Made by a program: the position numbers and the translations under genes. The notes under the pieces were generated by a model. It was not told the origin of the DNA. It did no database searches and saw only the letters and a program-made list of their open reading frames with translations. A stretch of DNA of 53,441 nucleotides from Actinomycetota bacterium (lineage in GTDB: Bacteria > Actinomycetota > Thermoleophilia > Gaiellales > Gaiellaceae): NCBI GenBank assembly GCA_004366385.1, contig SIRU01000018.1, forward strand, positions 1 through 53,441, read 5' to 3'. Positions 42,791 to 51,289 of this stretch are shown here, piece by piece. The first letter of the stretch is position 1. Every line of letters begins with the position of its first letter.

Positions 42791-42844
42791 CGAGGGCGTG
42801 CGTCGCGGGCTCCTCGCCGGCACGTAGCGGCGCTCCCAGCTCAT

Positions 42845-43233
42845 CGCCTCGGCACCCGCAGCGCCCACGCGTCGACCTCGGCGGTCGCGCGAGGCCCGCG
42901 CGTCCACCGCGCGCTCAGCGGCTGTCTCCCCATGTTCCCCGTCCTCCCCGATCCGAGCGGGAACGTCGAGCCGCGGACGACCTACGGAGGCCCCACAGGC
43001 GTAACGAGGGGTACCGACCGCAAGCGCCACGGAACAACGATCCGCAAGATCAGCCGTGACTATTTCGGTGCGACCACGATACTCCTGACGCGCCGGTTCG
43101 TCAACGACTTCACCAGAATCCCACCCGAATAGCCGGTCCCACGTCTACCCGAGCCGATCCACTCGCCCGAATGCTTCGGCGACCGTAATGCCGCCGTACG
43201 TTGCGACCGGCACGAGAGCCGGGGCTTTACGGC
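42845..43233 (-). promoter_or_regulatory. Non-coding region with candidate promoter of the exopolysaccharide operon
   Basis: No gene is seen in these 389 bases. On the minus strand, TTGACG (43099-43104) and TATCGT (43076-43081) are spaced 17 bp apart, matching a vegetative promoter at 9 of 12 positions. It would drive the pelF-like gene with a ~230-base 5' leader. The stretch at about 43020-43140 is more AT-rich than its surroundings. Confidence 0.4.
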
Positions 43234-43434
43234 CTACGAGCCTCGGAGCTTCCTGGCGACTCTCGTCGCCGCCCGCGTCGCGATCGCCGCGGCGACGACG
43301 GCGCCGGCGAACGTCACGAGCCGGCGCTTGCCGTCGACGCCCGCGCGGAGGTCGGCGACCGCGCCCGCGAGCTGCTCGCGCTCGCTCGCGATCTCGCCGC
43401 GGATCTGCTCGTCGCTGCGGCGCTCACTCGTCAT
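43234..43434 (-). CDS. DUF3618 family protein
   Basis: These 66 residues match the short actinobacterial DUF3618 pattern: IRGEIASEREQLAGAVADLRAGVDGKRRL, then a hydrophobic segment (LVTFAGAVVAAAIATRAAT) and a basic tail. The ATG is set inside the 3' end of the holin-like gene, overlapping by 11 bases, so the two are co-transcribed. Function unknown; membrane association is likely. Confidence 0.85.
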   Translation of the reverse strand: MTSERRSDEQIRGEIASEREQLAGAVADLRAGVDGKRRLVTFAGAVVAAAIATRAATRVARKLRGS

Positions 43435-43834
43435 GCCCGCCTCCCAGCGTCTCGGCGGTCAGCCTCGCCTCCTCCATCGCCTGTGCGGGCAAGAGCGGTG
43501 TGCCTGCCCGGAACAGGCTGCGCGCGACGAGCACGAGCACTGCGACGAGCGCGACGAGCAGCCCGAAGACGATGAGGAGCGCGAGCCACCAGTCGACGAC
43601 GAGCGCGAGCGCAGCTGCGAGCGCCGCCAGCCCGAAGCCGAGCGCGAAGAGCGAGAGGATCCCGGCGGTGACGACGACCGCGATCCCCGCCCCGAGCGCG
43701 CCGGCCTTGCGCTGGAGCTCGGCCTTGGCGAGCTCGCGCTCGAGCCGCGCCAGCGCGCTCGCGTGGGCGACGATCCTGCGCACCGCGCCGAGGATCCCCT
43801 TCGAGCTCGGTGCCCCGTCTCCCGAAGCCGGCAT
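43424..43834 (-). CDS. Phage-holin-like / DUF1469-type small membrane protein
   Basis: The 136-residue protein has an amphipathic N-terminal helix (ILGAVRRIVAHASALARLERELAKAELQRKAG) and then two long hydrophobic helices (GIAVVVTAGILSLFALGFGLAALAAALALVV and WLALLIVFGLLVALVAVLVLVA). This is the Actinobacteria 'phage holin family' (Phage_holin_3_6) layout. These are chromosomal cell-envelope proteins, not evidence of a prophage. It pairs with DUF3618 as in many actinobacteria. Confidence 0.85.
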   Translation of the reverse strand: MPASGDGAPSSKGILGAVRRIVAHASALARLERELAKAELQRKAGALGAGIAVVVTAGILSLFALGFGLAALAAALALVVDWWLALLIVFGLLVALVAVLVLVARSLFRAGTPLLPAQAMEEARLTAETLGGGHDE

Positions 43835-43864
43835 GCGGCCCAGCGTACTCGCCCGTGGGCCGAC

Positions 43865-44314
43865 TCAGTGCCCGGCCGGCCGCTCCCAGCCCTCGAGAGC
43901 CGGCGGCTTCCAGTCCGTGCCGACGGTCTTCGAGCCCTCGACCCACGGGCCGAGCTCGGGCTGGGGGAACTTCGTGTGCTGCTCCTTCAGCTGGATCCCG
44001 TACGAGTTGCCCGACTGGAGGTGCGTGACGAGCACCTTGCGCGCGATCTCGTCCTCCCGGCCCTCCGGGATCTGGAAGTAGATCTTCAGGAACGAGTTCG
44101 AGTACCTGTCGAACACCGCGGGCACGCCGTCCTCCTCGAGGAGCTCGATGTCCTCGAGCCAGTTCAGGTCCTCCCCGGGCGTCGCGGCCAGGAGGTCGAC
44201 GTCCTCGACGAGCGCGAGGTCCTCCTGGTACGGGAAGCGATGGCCGGAGAGGAACTCCGCGTCGATCGACTTGATCTTCTCGGGCTCGGAGTAGGCGAGC
44301 TCGTGGCTGCTCAT
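43865..44314 (-). CDS. 149-residue hypothetical protein coupled to the Fe-S glutamate synthase-like subunit
   Basis: Its ATG (44314) overlaps the stop of the FMN/Fe-S subunit gene by four bases, and it is the fifth and last gene of the operon. The sequence is acidic and soluble: EDLALVEDVDLLAATPGEDLNWLEDIELLEEDG, FLKIYFQIPEGREDEIARKVLVTHLQSGNSYGIQLKEQHTKFPQPELGPW. It has no cysteine or obvious cofactor motif. I do not recognise the family. No such gene follows the first copy of the module. It may be an accessory subunit or electron-donor docking partner. Confidence 0.85.
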   Translation of the reverse strand: MSSHELAYSEPEKIKSIDAEFLSGHRFPYQEDLALVEDVDLLAATPGEDLNWLEDIELLEEDGVPAVFDRYSNSFLKIYFQIPEGREDEIARKVLVTHLQSGNSYGIQLKEQHTKFPQPELGPWVEGSKTVGTDWKPPALEGWERPAGH

Positions 44315-45747
44315 TCTGCTGCCCTCAGCTCGGCCACCTCGCCCGGCATCTCCAGCTCCTCCTCGGCCTTGATCGCGAGCAGGCGCTTCACCTCGGCGAG
44401 GATCTCGTGCTCGGTCTGCCCGACCGTGTACGTCGTGCCGGCGAGCGGCACGCGCGCCATTGCGGACGCCTCGATCGTGAGCGCGGCCAGATCCTCCGGC
44501 TCGAGGGAGTGCACGTTCGTCTTCCCGCACGCGCGCGCGAGCATCTGCAGCTCCATGGTCATCGCGGTCAGGAAGTTGTAGACGCGCTCGGCGGCCTCCT
44601 CGACGACGAGCCGCTTGCGGAGCTCGGGATCCTGCGTCGCGACGCCGACCGGGCAGCGGCCCGTGTGGCAGTGGTAGCAGTAGCCGGCTGGGACGCCGAC
44701 CGTGCCCTCGTAGTCGGTGACGCCCGGGATCTCCTTGTTGCAGTTGAGCGCCATGAGCGCGGAGTGCCCGATCGCGACCGCCTTCGCGCCGAGCGCGAGG
44801 CACTTCGCGACGTCGGCGCCGTTGCGGATCCCGCCGGCGACCACGAGGTCGATCTCGTCCGCGAGGCCGACGTCCTCGAGCGCGCGGCGGGCCTCCGGGA
44901 TCGCAGACATGAGCGGGATGCCGGTCTCCTCGGTCGCGATGTGCGGCCCGGCGCCCGTGCCGCCCTCGGCGCCGTCCAGGTAGATGATGTCCGGCCCGCA
45001 CTTGGCCGCCATGCGCACGTCGTCGTACACGCGGGCAGCTCCGAGCTTCAATTGGATGGGAACCTGGTAGTCGGTGGCCTCGCGGATCTCCTGCACCTTG
45101 AGCGAGAGGTCGTCCGGGCCGAGCCAGTCCGGGTGCCGTGCGGGGGAGCGCTGGTCGATCCCTGCGGGAAGCGAGCGCATCTCCGCGACCTGCTCCGTCA
45201 CCTTCTGGCCCATGAGGTGCCCGCCAAGCCCGACCTTGCAGCCCTGCCCGATGAAGAACTCGACCCCGTCGGCGAGCATCAGATGGTGCGGGTTGAACCC
45301 GTACCGCGACTGGATGACCTGGTAGTACCACTTGGTCGAGTAGTCGCGCTCCGGCGGGATCATCCCGCCCTCGCCGGAGCACGTCGCCGTGCCCGCCATG
45401 GAGGCGCCCTTCGCGAGTGCCATCTTCGCCTCCAGCGACAGCGCCCCGAAGGACATGCCCGTGATGTAGATCGGGATGTCGAGCTCGAGCGGCTTCTTCG
45501 CGAAGCGCGCGCCGAGCACGGTCTTCGTGTCGCACTTCTCGCGGTAGCCCTCGATCACGAAGCGCGTGAGCGTGCCGGGACGGAACCCCAGCTCGTCCCA
45601 GTGCGGCATCGGCTTGAACACCGAGAACCCGCGCATCCGGTAGCGGCCGAGCTCGGCCTTCATGTGGATGTCGTTGACGACCTCCGGCGTGAAGATCCGG
45701 CTCCGGCCGAGGATCGTGTTCTGGGTTGGTGCCTGTTCGTCAGCCAT
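44311..45747 (-). CDS. FMN-binding glutamate synthase-like subunit with intact Fe-S cysteines
   Basis: The ATG at 45747 (GGAGAT site) gives 478 residues. The FMN domain motifs match copy 1: ITGMSFGALSLEAKMALAKGAS, CSGEGGMIPPERD, GQGCKVGLGGHLMGQKV, GIDQRSPARHPDW and VVAGGIRNGADVAKCLALGAKAVAIG. Unlike copy 1, residues 353-370 carry Cys357, Cys360 and Cys365 (GYCYHCHTGRCPVGVATQ), the Fe-S cluster region of glutamate synthases. Together with the GXGXG and amidotransferase subunits upstream it forms a three-subunit glutamate synthase of the type found in archaea and actinobacteria. The electron donor is unknown. Confidence 0.9.
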   Translation of the reverse strand: MADEQAPTQNTILGRSRIFTPEVVNDIHMKAELGRYRMRGFSVFKPMPHWDELGFRPGTLTRFVIEGYREKCDTKTVLGARFAKKPLELDIPIYITGMSFGALSLEAKMALAKGASMAGTATCSGEGGMIPPERDYSTKWYYQVIQSRYGFNPHHLMLADGVEFFIGQGCKVGLGGHLMGQKVTEQVAEMRSLPAGIDQRSPARHPDWLGPDDLSLKVQEIREATDYQVPIQLKLGAARVYDDVRMAAKCGPDIIYLDGAEGGTGAGPHIATEETGIPLMSAIPEARRALEDVGLADEIDLVVAGGIRNGADVAKCLALGAKAVAIGHSALMALNCNKEIPGVTDYEGTVGVPAGYCYHCHTGRCPVGVATQDPELRKRLVVEEAAERVYNFLTAMTMELQMLARACGKTNVHSLEPEDLAALTIEASAMARVPLAGTTYTVGQTEHEILAEVKRLLAIKAEEELEMPGEVAELRAAE

Positions 45748-45796
45748 TCCGATCTCCTCGCCGCTACCGAAGGCAGCGGGCGACTTCAGGGATTTG

Positions 45797-45852
45797 CCCG
45801 CCCGCAGGGCGGGATACCTGCGGCGTTCGTTCCGCGAATGCGGAATGAACGC
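45797..45852. repeat. Two stem-loops in the gap before the Fe-S glutamate synthase-like gene
   Basis: CCCGCCC (45797-45803) pairs with GGGCGGG (45807-45813) around GCA. GCGTTCGTTCCGC (45823-45835) pairs with GCGGAATGAACGC (45840-45852) over 13 positions with one non-Watson-Crick pair. They sit inside the 116-base gap between the GXGXG and FMN genes. A similar pair of dyads interrupts the other copy of this operon, between mgsA and mgsB. Confidence 0.55.
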
Positions 45853-45863
45853 TCGCAAACACG

Positions 45864-46637
45864 TCAGATCACCAGCTTCCTCTCCGCCGGCTCCAGCGAG
45901 TCGTAGTTGTAGAGCACCTTGCCGCACACGAACTTCTGCAGCTCCGGCGGGTCGCCGAGCCCGTAGATCCGGAACTTGCGCTCGACCAGCTCCGTGTCGG
46001 CGTCCGTCCACTCGCCGGGGACGCAGTCGATCCCGAGCGACTTCACCGTCCCGGCGACGTAGATCGTCCCGTCGTACATCGAGTCGCCGAGCCCGGGGCC
46101 GACGTCACCGAGGATCACGATCCGGCCGCGCTGCATCATGAACCCGGTCATCGAGCCCGCGTCCCCGCCCACGATGATCGTGCCGCCCTTCTGGTCGATG
46201 CCCGTCCGCGCGCCGACCCGGCCGCGCACCACGACGTCCCCGCCGCGGAGCGCCGCGCCCGTGAGCGAGCCCGCGTTCCCGTCCACGACCACGACGCCGG
46301 ACATCATGTTCTCGCAGGCCGACCAGCCGACCCGGCCGGTCACGTGGATCTCGGGGCCGTCGATGAGCCCGCAGCCGAAGTAGCCGAGGCTGCCGTTGAT
46401 CGTGATACGGCAGCGCGTGAGGATCCCGACCGCGAGCGAGTGCCGCGAGCCGGGGTTGTCGATCTCGACCTCCTCGACGCCCTCCTCGTAGAGCAGCCGC
46501 CGGAGCTCGAGGTTGATCGTCCGCGTCGTCAGGTCCTGCGCGTCGAAGCGCGCGCGCGTCCCGTCGACCTCGGCGATCCGCGGTGCGTCCGCGAACGGCT
46601 CCGCGAGCCCGCGCGCGTCGTACGTGATCTGCGTCAT
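45864..46637 (-). CDS. GXGXG-domain subunit of split glutamate synthase
   Basis: The protein has 257 residues. After ~65 residues of N-terminal helix/strand it shows the beta-helix repeat series: ITINGSLGYFGCGLIDGPEIHVTGRVGWSACENMMSGVVVVDG, VVRGRVGARTGIDQKGG, IVGGDAGSMTGFMMQRG, ILGDVGPGLGDSMYDG. It overlaps the amidotransferase gene by four bases. The role is structural, joining the ammonia-producing and FMN subunits. It ends KLVI, without the extra C-terminal region of copy 1. Confidence 0.88.
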   Translation of the reverse strand: MTQITYDARGLAEPFADAPRIAEVDGTRARFDAQDLTTRTINLELRRLLYEEGVEEVEIDNPGSRHSLAVGILTRCRITINGSLGYFGCGLIDGPEIHVTGRVGWSACENMMSGVVVVDGNAGSLTGAALRGGDVVVRGRVGARTGIDQKGGTIIVGGDAGSMTGFMMQRGRIVILGDVGPGLGDSMYDGTIYVAGTVKSLGIDCVPGEWTDADTELVERKFRIYGLGDPPELQKFVCGKVLYNYDSLEPAERKLVI

Positions 46638-47569
46638 CGGGCCCAGACCAGCACTTCGCGCTCGAACGGGTCATAGGTGTCGATCTCGCCCTCGACGACC
46701 TGGCGGATCGCGATCTCCTCGGAGGCGAGCGCGACGAGCCCGTCCGACTCGTAGAGGACGAGCGGCTTCGCGGCGAGCTCGTCCTTCGCGACCCCGAGCT
46801 CGTCCTTCGTCACCGCGATGTACGTGAAGACGCCGTCCAGCTCGTCGAGCGACTTGTCCATCGCCTCCTTCAGGCTCGCCCCCTTCGACATCTCCTCCGC
46901 GAGGTAGACGGCGATGATCTCCGAGTCGCACTCGGACATGAAGCGTCGGCCGGCGCGCTCGAGGCGCCGGCGCCACATGAAGTAGTTCGTCAGCTGGCCG
47001 TTGTGGACGACGGCGACGTCCGAGTACGGGTACGCCCAGTACGGGTGCGCGCCCGCGATGTCCACCTCGGACTCGGTCGCCATGCGCACGTGCCCGATCC
47101 CGTGCGTGCCCGTGAACCCCGAGAGCCCGTACTGGTCGTGGACGCTCTCCGCGTCACCGAGGTCCTTGACGATCTCGAGCGCGCGGCCGAGCGAGAGCAC
47201 CTCGGCCTCGGGGATGTCCTCGACGAAGTCGGCGAGCAGCTTCAGGTCGCCGTCGTAGTCGAACGAGACGCGGAACGCGTACGGCGTCTCCTCTTCCACC
47301 TCGTCGATGCGCGCGCCGAGCGCGGCGAGCCGCGACTCCACGATCGCGCGGTGCCTGCGCAGCCGCTCCTCGAACTCGAAGTCGCGCGGCGTGTTCGCGT
47401 CCGCGAGCTTGTAGCGCATGACGAGGTTGCCGTTCTCGGGCGACCCGTACAGCGCGTAGCCGGTGGAGTCCGGGCCCCGGTGCTTCATCGACTGGAGCAT
47501 CCGCGTCATCTCGTCGCCGATCGGGTGCTGCGACCCGTCGCGGTAGATGATCCCTGCGATCCCGCACAT
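46634..47569 (-). CDS. Class II glutamine amidotransferase subunit of split glutamate synthase
   Basis: Starting at ATG 47569 behind GGAG, the 311-residue protein begins MCGIAGIIY, exposing Cys2 as the nucleophile. It also has MKHRGPDSTGYALYG, GHVRMATESEVD, HNGQLTNYFMWRRRL, ECDSEIIAVYL and LDELDGVFTYIA. It hydrolyses glutamine and would feed ammonia through the GXGXG subunit to the FMN centre. The gene follows the ligase gene by nine bases. The same gene order as in copy 1 indicates module duplication or parallel inheritance. Confidence 0.9.
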   Translation of the reverse strand: MCGIAGIIYRDGSQHPIGDEMTRMLQSMKHRGPDSTGYALYGSPENGNLVMRYKLADANTPRDFEFEERLRRHRAIVESRLAALGARIDEVEEETPYAFRVSFDYDGDLKLLADFVEDIPEAEVLSLGRALEIVKDLGDAESVHDQYGLSGFTGTHGIGHVRMATESEVDIAGAHPYWAYPYSDVAVVHNGQLTNYFMWRRRLERAGRRFMSECDSEIIAVYLAEEMSKGASLKEAMDKSLDELDGVFTYIAVTKDELGVAKDELAAKPLVLYESDGLVALASEEIAIRQVVEGEIDTYDPFEREVLVWAR

Positions 47570-47578
47570 GCGCGTCTC

Positions 47579-48979
47579 CTAGGGCAGCACGTCGAGGTAC
47601 TCGGTGACGTCCCAGTCCGTGACGGTGGCGCAGTAGCGCTCCCACTCGTCGCGCTTGTAGTGCATGAAGACACGGTACATATCGCCCGGCAGCGCGCTCT
47701 TGACGACCTCGTCCCCCTCGAGCGCGTCGAGCGCGTCGCCGAACGTCATCGGGATCTTCTTGACGTCCTTGCCGGCCTCCATCGCCTCGTAGATGTTCCG
47801 CTCCTCGGGCTCGCCGGGGTCGAGCTTGCGCTCGATCCCGTCGCGCATCGCGGCGATGAGCGCGGCGAGCGAGAGGTACGGGTTCACGGCGGAGTCGACC
47901 GAGCGGTACTCGAAGCGGCCCGGCGCGGACACGCGCAGCGCGGTCGTCCGGTTCTGGTAGCCCCAGTCCGCGAACACGGGCGCCCAGAAGCCGGTGTCCC
48001 AGAGCCGCCGGTACGAGTTCACCGTCGACGCCGTGACCGCGGTCAGTGCAGCCAGGTGCTCGAGGATGCCGCCGATCGCGTGGAGCCCGACCTGGCTCGG
48101 CTTCTGCGGGTCGTCGGTGTCGGGCAGGAACGCGTTCGTGTCGCCCTCCCAGAGCGAGATGTTGTGGTGGCAGCCGTTCGCGGACACGCCCATGAACGGC
48201 TTCGGCATGAAGCACGGGAACGCGTCCAGCTCGCGGCCGACCGCCTTGCACACCTGCCGGAAGGTCGAGAGGTTGTCCGCGGTCTCCTCGGCGCGGTCGA
48301 AGCCGAAGTTCAGCTCGATCTGCCCGGGCGCGTCCTCGTGGTCGCCCTGGATCATGTCGAGCCCGAGCGCCTGCCCGTACTCGACCACCTTGTGGATGAT
48401 CGGCTGGAGCTCGGAGAACTGGTCGATGTGGTAGCAGTAGGGCTTGGTCTTGCCCTCGACCGAGGGCGTGCCGTCCTCGTTCAGCTTGAGCCACATCATC
48501 TCCGGCTCGGTGCCGGCGCGGAGGTGGAGGCCGGTCGCCTCCTCGAACTCCGCCTGCATGCGCTTCAGGTTCCCGCGGCAGTCGGAGGAGAGGAAACCGC
48601 CCGGGTCCTCGCGCTCCTCGCGGTTGCGGAAGCAGATGCACCAGACGCGCGCGACCGTCGGGTCCCACGGGAGCACGGCGAAGGTCTCGGGCTCGGGGAT
48701 GCCGACGAGCTCGGCCGCCTCGGGGCCGTAGCCGATGTAGTTGCCGTGCCGGTCGGTGAAGAGGTTCGCGGTCGCGCCGTACACGAGCTGGAAGCCCTTC
48801 TGCGCGATCGTCTCCCAGTGCTGGGCGGGGACGCCCTTGCCCATGACGCGCCCGGTGACCGAGGGGAACTGGTAGTAGACGTACCGGACCCCGGAGGCGT
48901 CGATCAGCTTCCGGACATCCTTGACGCGCTCCGCGCGCCCCTCCGCATCGACGAAACGCTCAAGGTCGGTCGCCACCAC
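47579..48979 (-). CDS. Glutamine synthetase-fold ligase of the second module
   Basis: The 466-residue protein starts at GTG 48979 (or the adjacent GTG 48976) behind AGGAGG. It has the glutamine synthetase signatures HLRAGTEPEMMWLK, GDHEDAPGQIELNFGFDRAEETADN, ANGCHHNISLWEGDTNAFL, SYRRLWDTGFWAPV and RVSAPGRFEYRSVDSAVNPYL. It differs substantially from the ligase at 1109. As first gene of an operon with an Fe-S-containing split glutamate synthase, ammonia assimilation (GS/GOGAT) is the simplest role. A gamma-glutamyl-amine ligase activity cannot be excluded. It is divergent from the greA-like gene. Confidence 0.85.
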   Translation of the reverse strand: MVATDLERFVDAEGRAERVKDVRKLIDASGVRYVYYQFPSVTGRVMGKGVPAQHWETIAQKGFQLVYGATANLFTDRHGNYIGYGPEAAELVGIPEPETFAVLPWDPTVARVWCICFRNREEREDPGGFLSSDCRGNLKRMQAEFEEATGLHLRAGTEPEMMWLKLNEDGTPSVEGKTKPYCYHIDQFSELQPIIHKVVEYGQALGLDMIQGDHEDAPGQIELNFGFDRAEETADNLSTFRQVCKAVGRELDAFPCFMPKPFMGVSANGCHHNISLWEGDTNAFLPDTDDPQKPSQVGLHAIGGILEHLAALTAVTASTVNSYRRLWDTGFWAPVFADWGYQNRTTALRVSAPGRFEYRSVDSAVNPYLSLAALIAAMRDGIERKLDPGEPEERNIYEAMEAGKDVKKIPMTFGDALDALEGDEVVKSALPGDMYRVFMHYKRDEWERYCATVTDWDVTEYLDVLP

Positions 48980-49073
48980 GTCCCTCCTTTTCTCCGCAGT
49001 CGCAGTCGGTCGTGGGAGCGTAGTCCGAGCGGGACCGCCGTGCAGGACGAGCGGGGCGGGTTAGCCTAGGGCC

Positions 49074-49526
49074 GTGAGCACGTCCGGTGGCGAGCACATG
49101 ACGGCGGAGCAGCGGGCCGCCTTGGAGGCCGAGCTGGCAGAGCTCGAAGGGCCTCGCCGCCGCGAGGTGATCGAGGCGATCGCCCGCGCGCGCGAGTTCG
49201 GCGACATCGCCGAGAACTTCGAGTACCACGCCGCGAAGAACGAGCAAGGGCTGCTCGAGGCGCGGATCGCGAAGCTCAAGGACCGTCTGCACCACGCCGT
49301 CACCGTCGAGCACGACACCGACGACCACGTGGGCGTCGGCTCCATCGTCGAGGTGGCAGACGACGACGACGAGACGCTGGAGGTGCACATCTCCGCGGTC
49401 GGAGGCGTCGCGCCCGACTCGCCGCTCGGGTCGGCCCTGATGGGCGCTGCCGTCGGTGACGTGGTGGACGTCGAGGCGCCGAGCGGCTCGTGGAAGGCCC
49501 GCGTCGTCTCGATCCGCAGGGCTTGA
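49074..49526 (+). CDS. greA: GreA/GreB-family transcription elongation factor
   Basis: The frame is 150 residues from GTG 49074, or 142 from ATG 49098. The GreA coiled coil (LEAELAELEGPRRREVIEAIARAREFGDIAENFEYHAAKNEQGLLEARIAKLKDRL-like segment in two parts) carries the acidic tip region FGDIAENFEYHAAKNEQ. The C-terminal FKBP-like domain follows (VGSIVEVADDDDETLEVHIS; SPLGSALMGAAVGDVVDVEAP). It rescues backtracked RNA polymerase. Its stop overlaps the aminotransferase start by four bases, an unusual pairing. Confidence 0.9.
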   Translation: MSTSGGEHMTAEQRAALEAELAELEGPRRREVIEAIARAREFGDIAENFEYHAAKNEQGLLEARIAKLKDRLHHAVTVEHDTDDHVGVGSIVEVADDDDETLEVHISAVGGVAPDSPLGSALMGAAVGDVVDVEAPSGSWKARVVSIRRA

Positions 49527-50860
49527 GCAGGCTCGCTGAGCTTCAGGCGCGCGAGGAGGTGCTCTTCGCCGAGACGCATCCGCGCTCGCGCGAGCTCTTC
49601 GAGCGCGGGCGCGCCTCGCTCTTCGAGGGCGTGCCGATGCACTGGATGCGCAAGTGGCCGGGTGGGTTCCCGGTCTACGTCGCGGAGGCGAAGGGCGCGC
49701 GCTTCGTGGGCGTGGACGGGCTCGAGTACGTCGATTTCTGCCTCGGCGACACCGGCGCGATGACCGGGCACGCACCGGAGCCGACGCTGCGCGCGGTCCG
49801 AGAGCAGGCCGCCCGCGGGATCACGCTCATGCTCCCGAGCGAGGACGCGCTCCGGGTTGCCGAGGAGCTGACACGCCGCTTCGGCGTCTCCTCGTGGCAG
49901 TTCGCGCTGACGGCGACGGATGCGAACCGGTTCTCGATCCGCCTTGCGCGGCACCTCACCGGCCGGCCGAGGATCCTCGTCTTCGACTGGTGCTACCACG
50001 GCACCGTCGACGAGACGTTCGCCGTGCTGGAGGACGGGGCCGTGCGCGCGCGGAGCGGGAACCTCGGCCCGCCGGTCGACCCCGCGGTGACGACACGCGT
50101 GGTCGACTGGAACGACGTCGACGCGCTCGAGCGTGAGCTCGCGCACGGTGACGTCGCCGTCGTGCTCACCGAGCCCGCGCTGACGAATGTCGGCATCGTC
50201 CACCCCGAGCCCGGCTTCCACGACGCGCTGCGCCGGCTCACGCGGCGGCACGGGACGCTGCTCGCGATCGACGAGACGCACACGATCTGCTGCGGGCCGG
50301 GTGGCTTCACCGCGGCGGAGGGGCTCGAGCCGGACCTCGTCACGATCGGGAAGCCGATCGGCGGCGGGATCCCGGCGGCCGCGTACGGCTTCTCCGAGGA
50401 GCTCGCTGCCAGGCTCGCGGGCACGATCGAGCTCGAGGACGTCGACGTGGGCGGTGTCGGCGGGACGCTGGCCGCGAACGCGCTCTCACTCGCGGCGATG
50501 CGGGCGACGCTGACCGAGGTGCTGACCGACGACGCCTTCGCACGCATGATCCCGTTGGCGGAGCGCTGGACCGCCGGCGTCGCGGCGGGGATCGAGGAGG
50601 CCGGCCTCCCGTGGCACGTCACGCGGCTCGGCTGCCGCGCCGAGTACCTCTTCGGCCCGGATCGGCCGCAGAACGGGGCGGAGGCGCACGCGGCAGGGAA
50701 CTTCGAGCTCGAGCGCTACATGCACCTGCACGCGCTGAACCGCGGGGTCCTGCTGACGCCGTTCCACTCGATGGCGCTCATGTCGCCCGCGACGAGCGAG
50801 GCCGACGTCGACCTGCACACCGAGGTCTTCCGCGAGGCCGTGCTCGAGCTCGCGGGGTAA
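49523..50860 (+). CDS. PLP-dependent class III aminotransferase (glutamate-1-semialdehyde aminomutase-like)
   Basis: A TTG at 49523 in the greA stop gives 445 residues beginning SRLAELQAREEVLF. The class III fold is clear: VDFCLGDTGAMTGHAPEPT, AIDETHTICCGPGG (Asp250 binds the PLP pyridine N), and TIGKPIGGGIPAAAYGF (Lys277 Schiff base). The usual TGTEAN motif reads ATDANRFSIRLAR. It is closer to the aminomutase-like subgroup than to ornithine/GABA aminotransferases. The substrate is unknown; heme synthesis is unlikely without other hem genes nearby. Confidence 0.88.
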   Translation: MSRLAELQAREEVLFAETHPRSRELFERGRASLFEGVPMHWMRKWPGGFPVYVAEAKGARFVGVDGLEYVDFCLGDTGAMTGHAPEPTLRAVREQAARGITLMLPSEDALRVAEELTRRFGVSSWQFALTATDANRFSIRLARHLTGRPRILVFDWCYHGTVDETFAVLEDGAVRARSGNLGPPVDPAVTTRVVDWNDVDALERELAHGDVAVVLTEPALTNVGIVHPEPGFHDALRRLTRRHGTLLAIDETHTICCGPGGFTAAEGLEPDLVTIGKPIGGGIPAAAYGFSEELAARLAGTIELEDVDVGGVGGTLAANALSLAAMRATLTEVLTDDAFARMIPLAERWTAGVAAGIEEAGLPWHVTRLGCRAEYLFGPDRPQNGAEAHAAGNFELERYMHLHALNRGVLLTPFHSMALMSPATSEADVDLHTEVFREAVLELAG

Positions 50861-50863
50861 CGG

Positions 50864-51289
50864 TCAGGCGCCGGGCACGGCGACGGCATGGCCGAGAGAG
50901 AGCGCGGCTCCTGCGAGGCCGCCGTCCGCTGCGACGAACACGGCCTCTCCGGCCTCGACGCGTTCGAACGAAGCGAGGTGCACGGCGTCGTACCCGCGCA
51001 GCGGGAAGGCGCTCGCCAGGTCCCACGCGCGACTCGCGACTTCGGCGTCGACTTCGACGTGGACGACCTCTGCCAGCAACGACCGTGCGAGGTCACGGGC
51101 TCGCGTCGCCGCGCGCGGGCCGACCCTACCGCTACGGGCAGCGCGGCCCAGCGCTGCGGACGCCTCCGGCATCAAGAGCCGCGACGAGAAGACCCGAGTG
51201 GCTGTGAAGAACAGGTCGCGCGACTCGTCGGTCCCGCGCTCGTGAAGGAGAAGCTTCACGAACGCGGACGAGTCGAAGTACGCGATCAG
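50864..51289 (-). CDS. vapC: VapC-type PIN-domain toxin
   Basis: The true start must lie upstream of the first in-frame GTG (51259), because IAYFDSSAFVKLLLHERG supplies the essential first PIN Asp. A CTG at 51289 overlapping the antitoxin stop gives 141 residues. PIN acidic residues are visible in YFDSSAF, LLMPEASAAL, GYDAVHLASF and VAADGGLAGA. VapC proteins are Mg-dependent ribonucleases, often cutting tRNA or rRNA. It is co-transcribed with vapB and convergent with the aminotransferase gene. Confidence 0.8.
   Translation of the reverse strand: MIAYFDSSAFVKLLLHERGTDESRDLFFTATRVFSSRLLMPEASAALGRAARSGRVGPRAATRARDLARSLLAEVVHVEVDAEVASRAWDLASAFPLRGYDAVHLASFERVEAGEAVFVAADGGLAGAALSLGHAVAVPGA

Noticed and set aside
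43424-43834. Holin-like gene as a sign of a prophage
   Set aside because: It pairs with DUF3618 in the usual chromosomal actinobacterial context; no integrase, capsid, terminase or lysin gene is nearby.
49523-50860. hemL (glutamate-1-semialdehyde aminomutase) for heme synthesis
   Set aside because: The fold matches, but the TGTEAN motif is altered and there are no other hem genes; the specific name is not supported.
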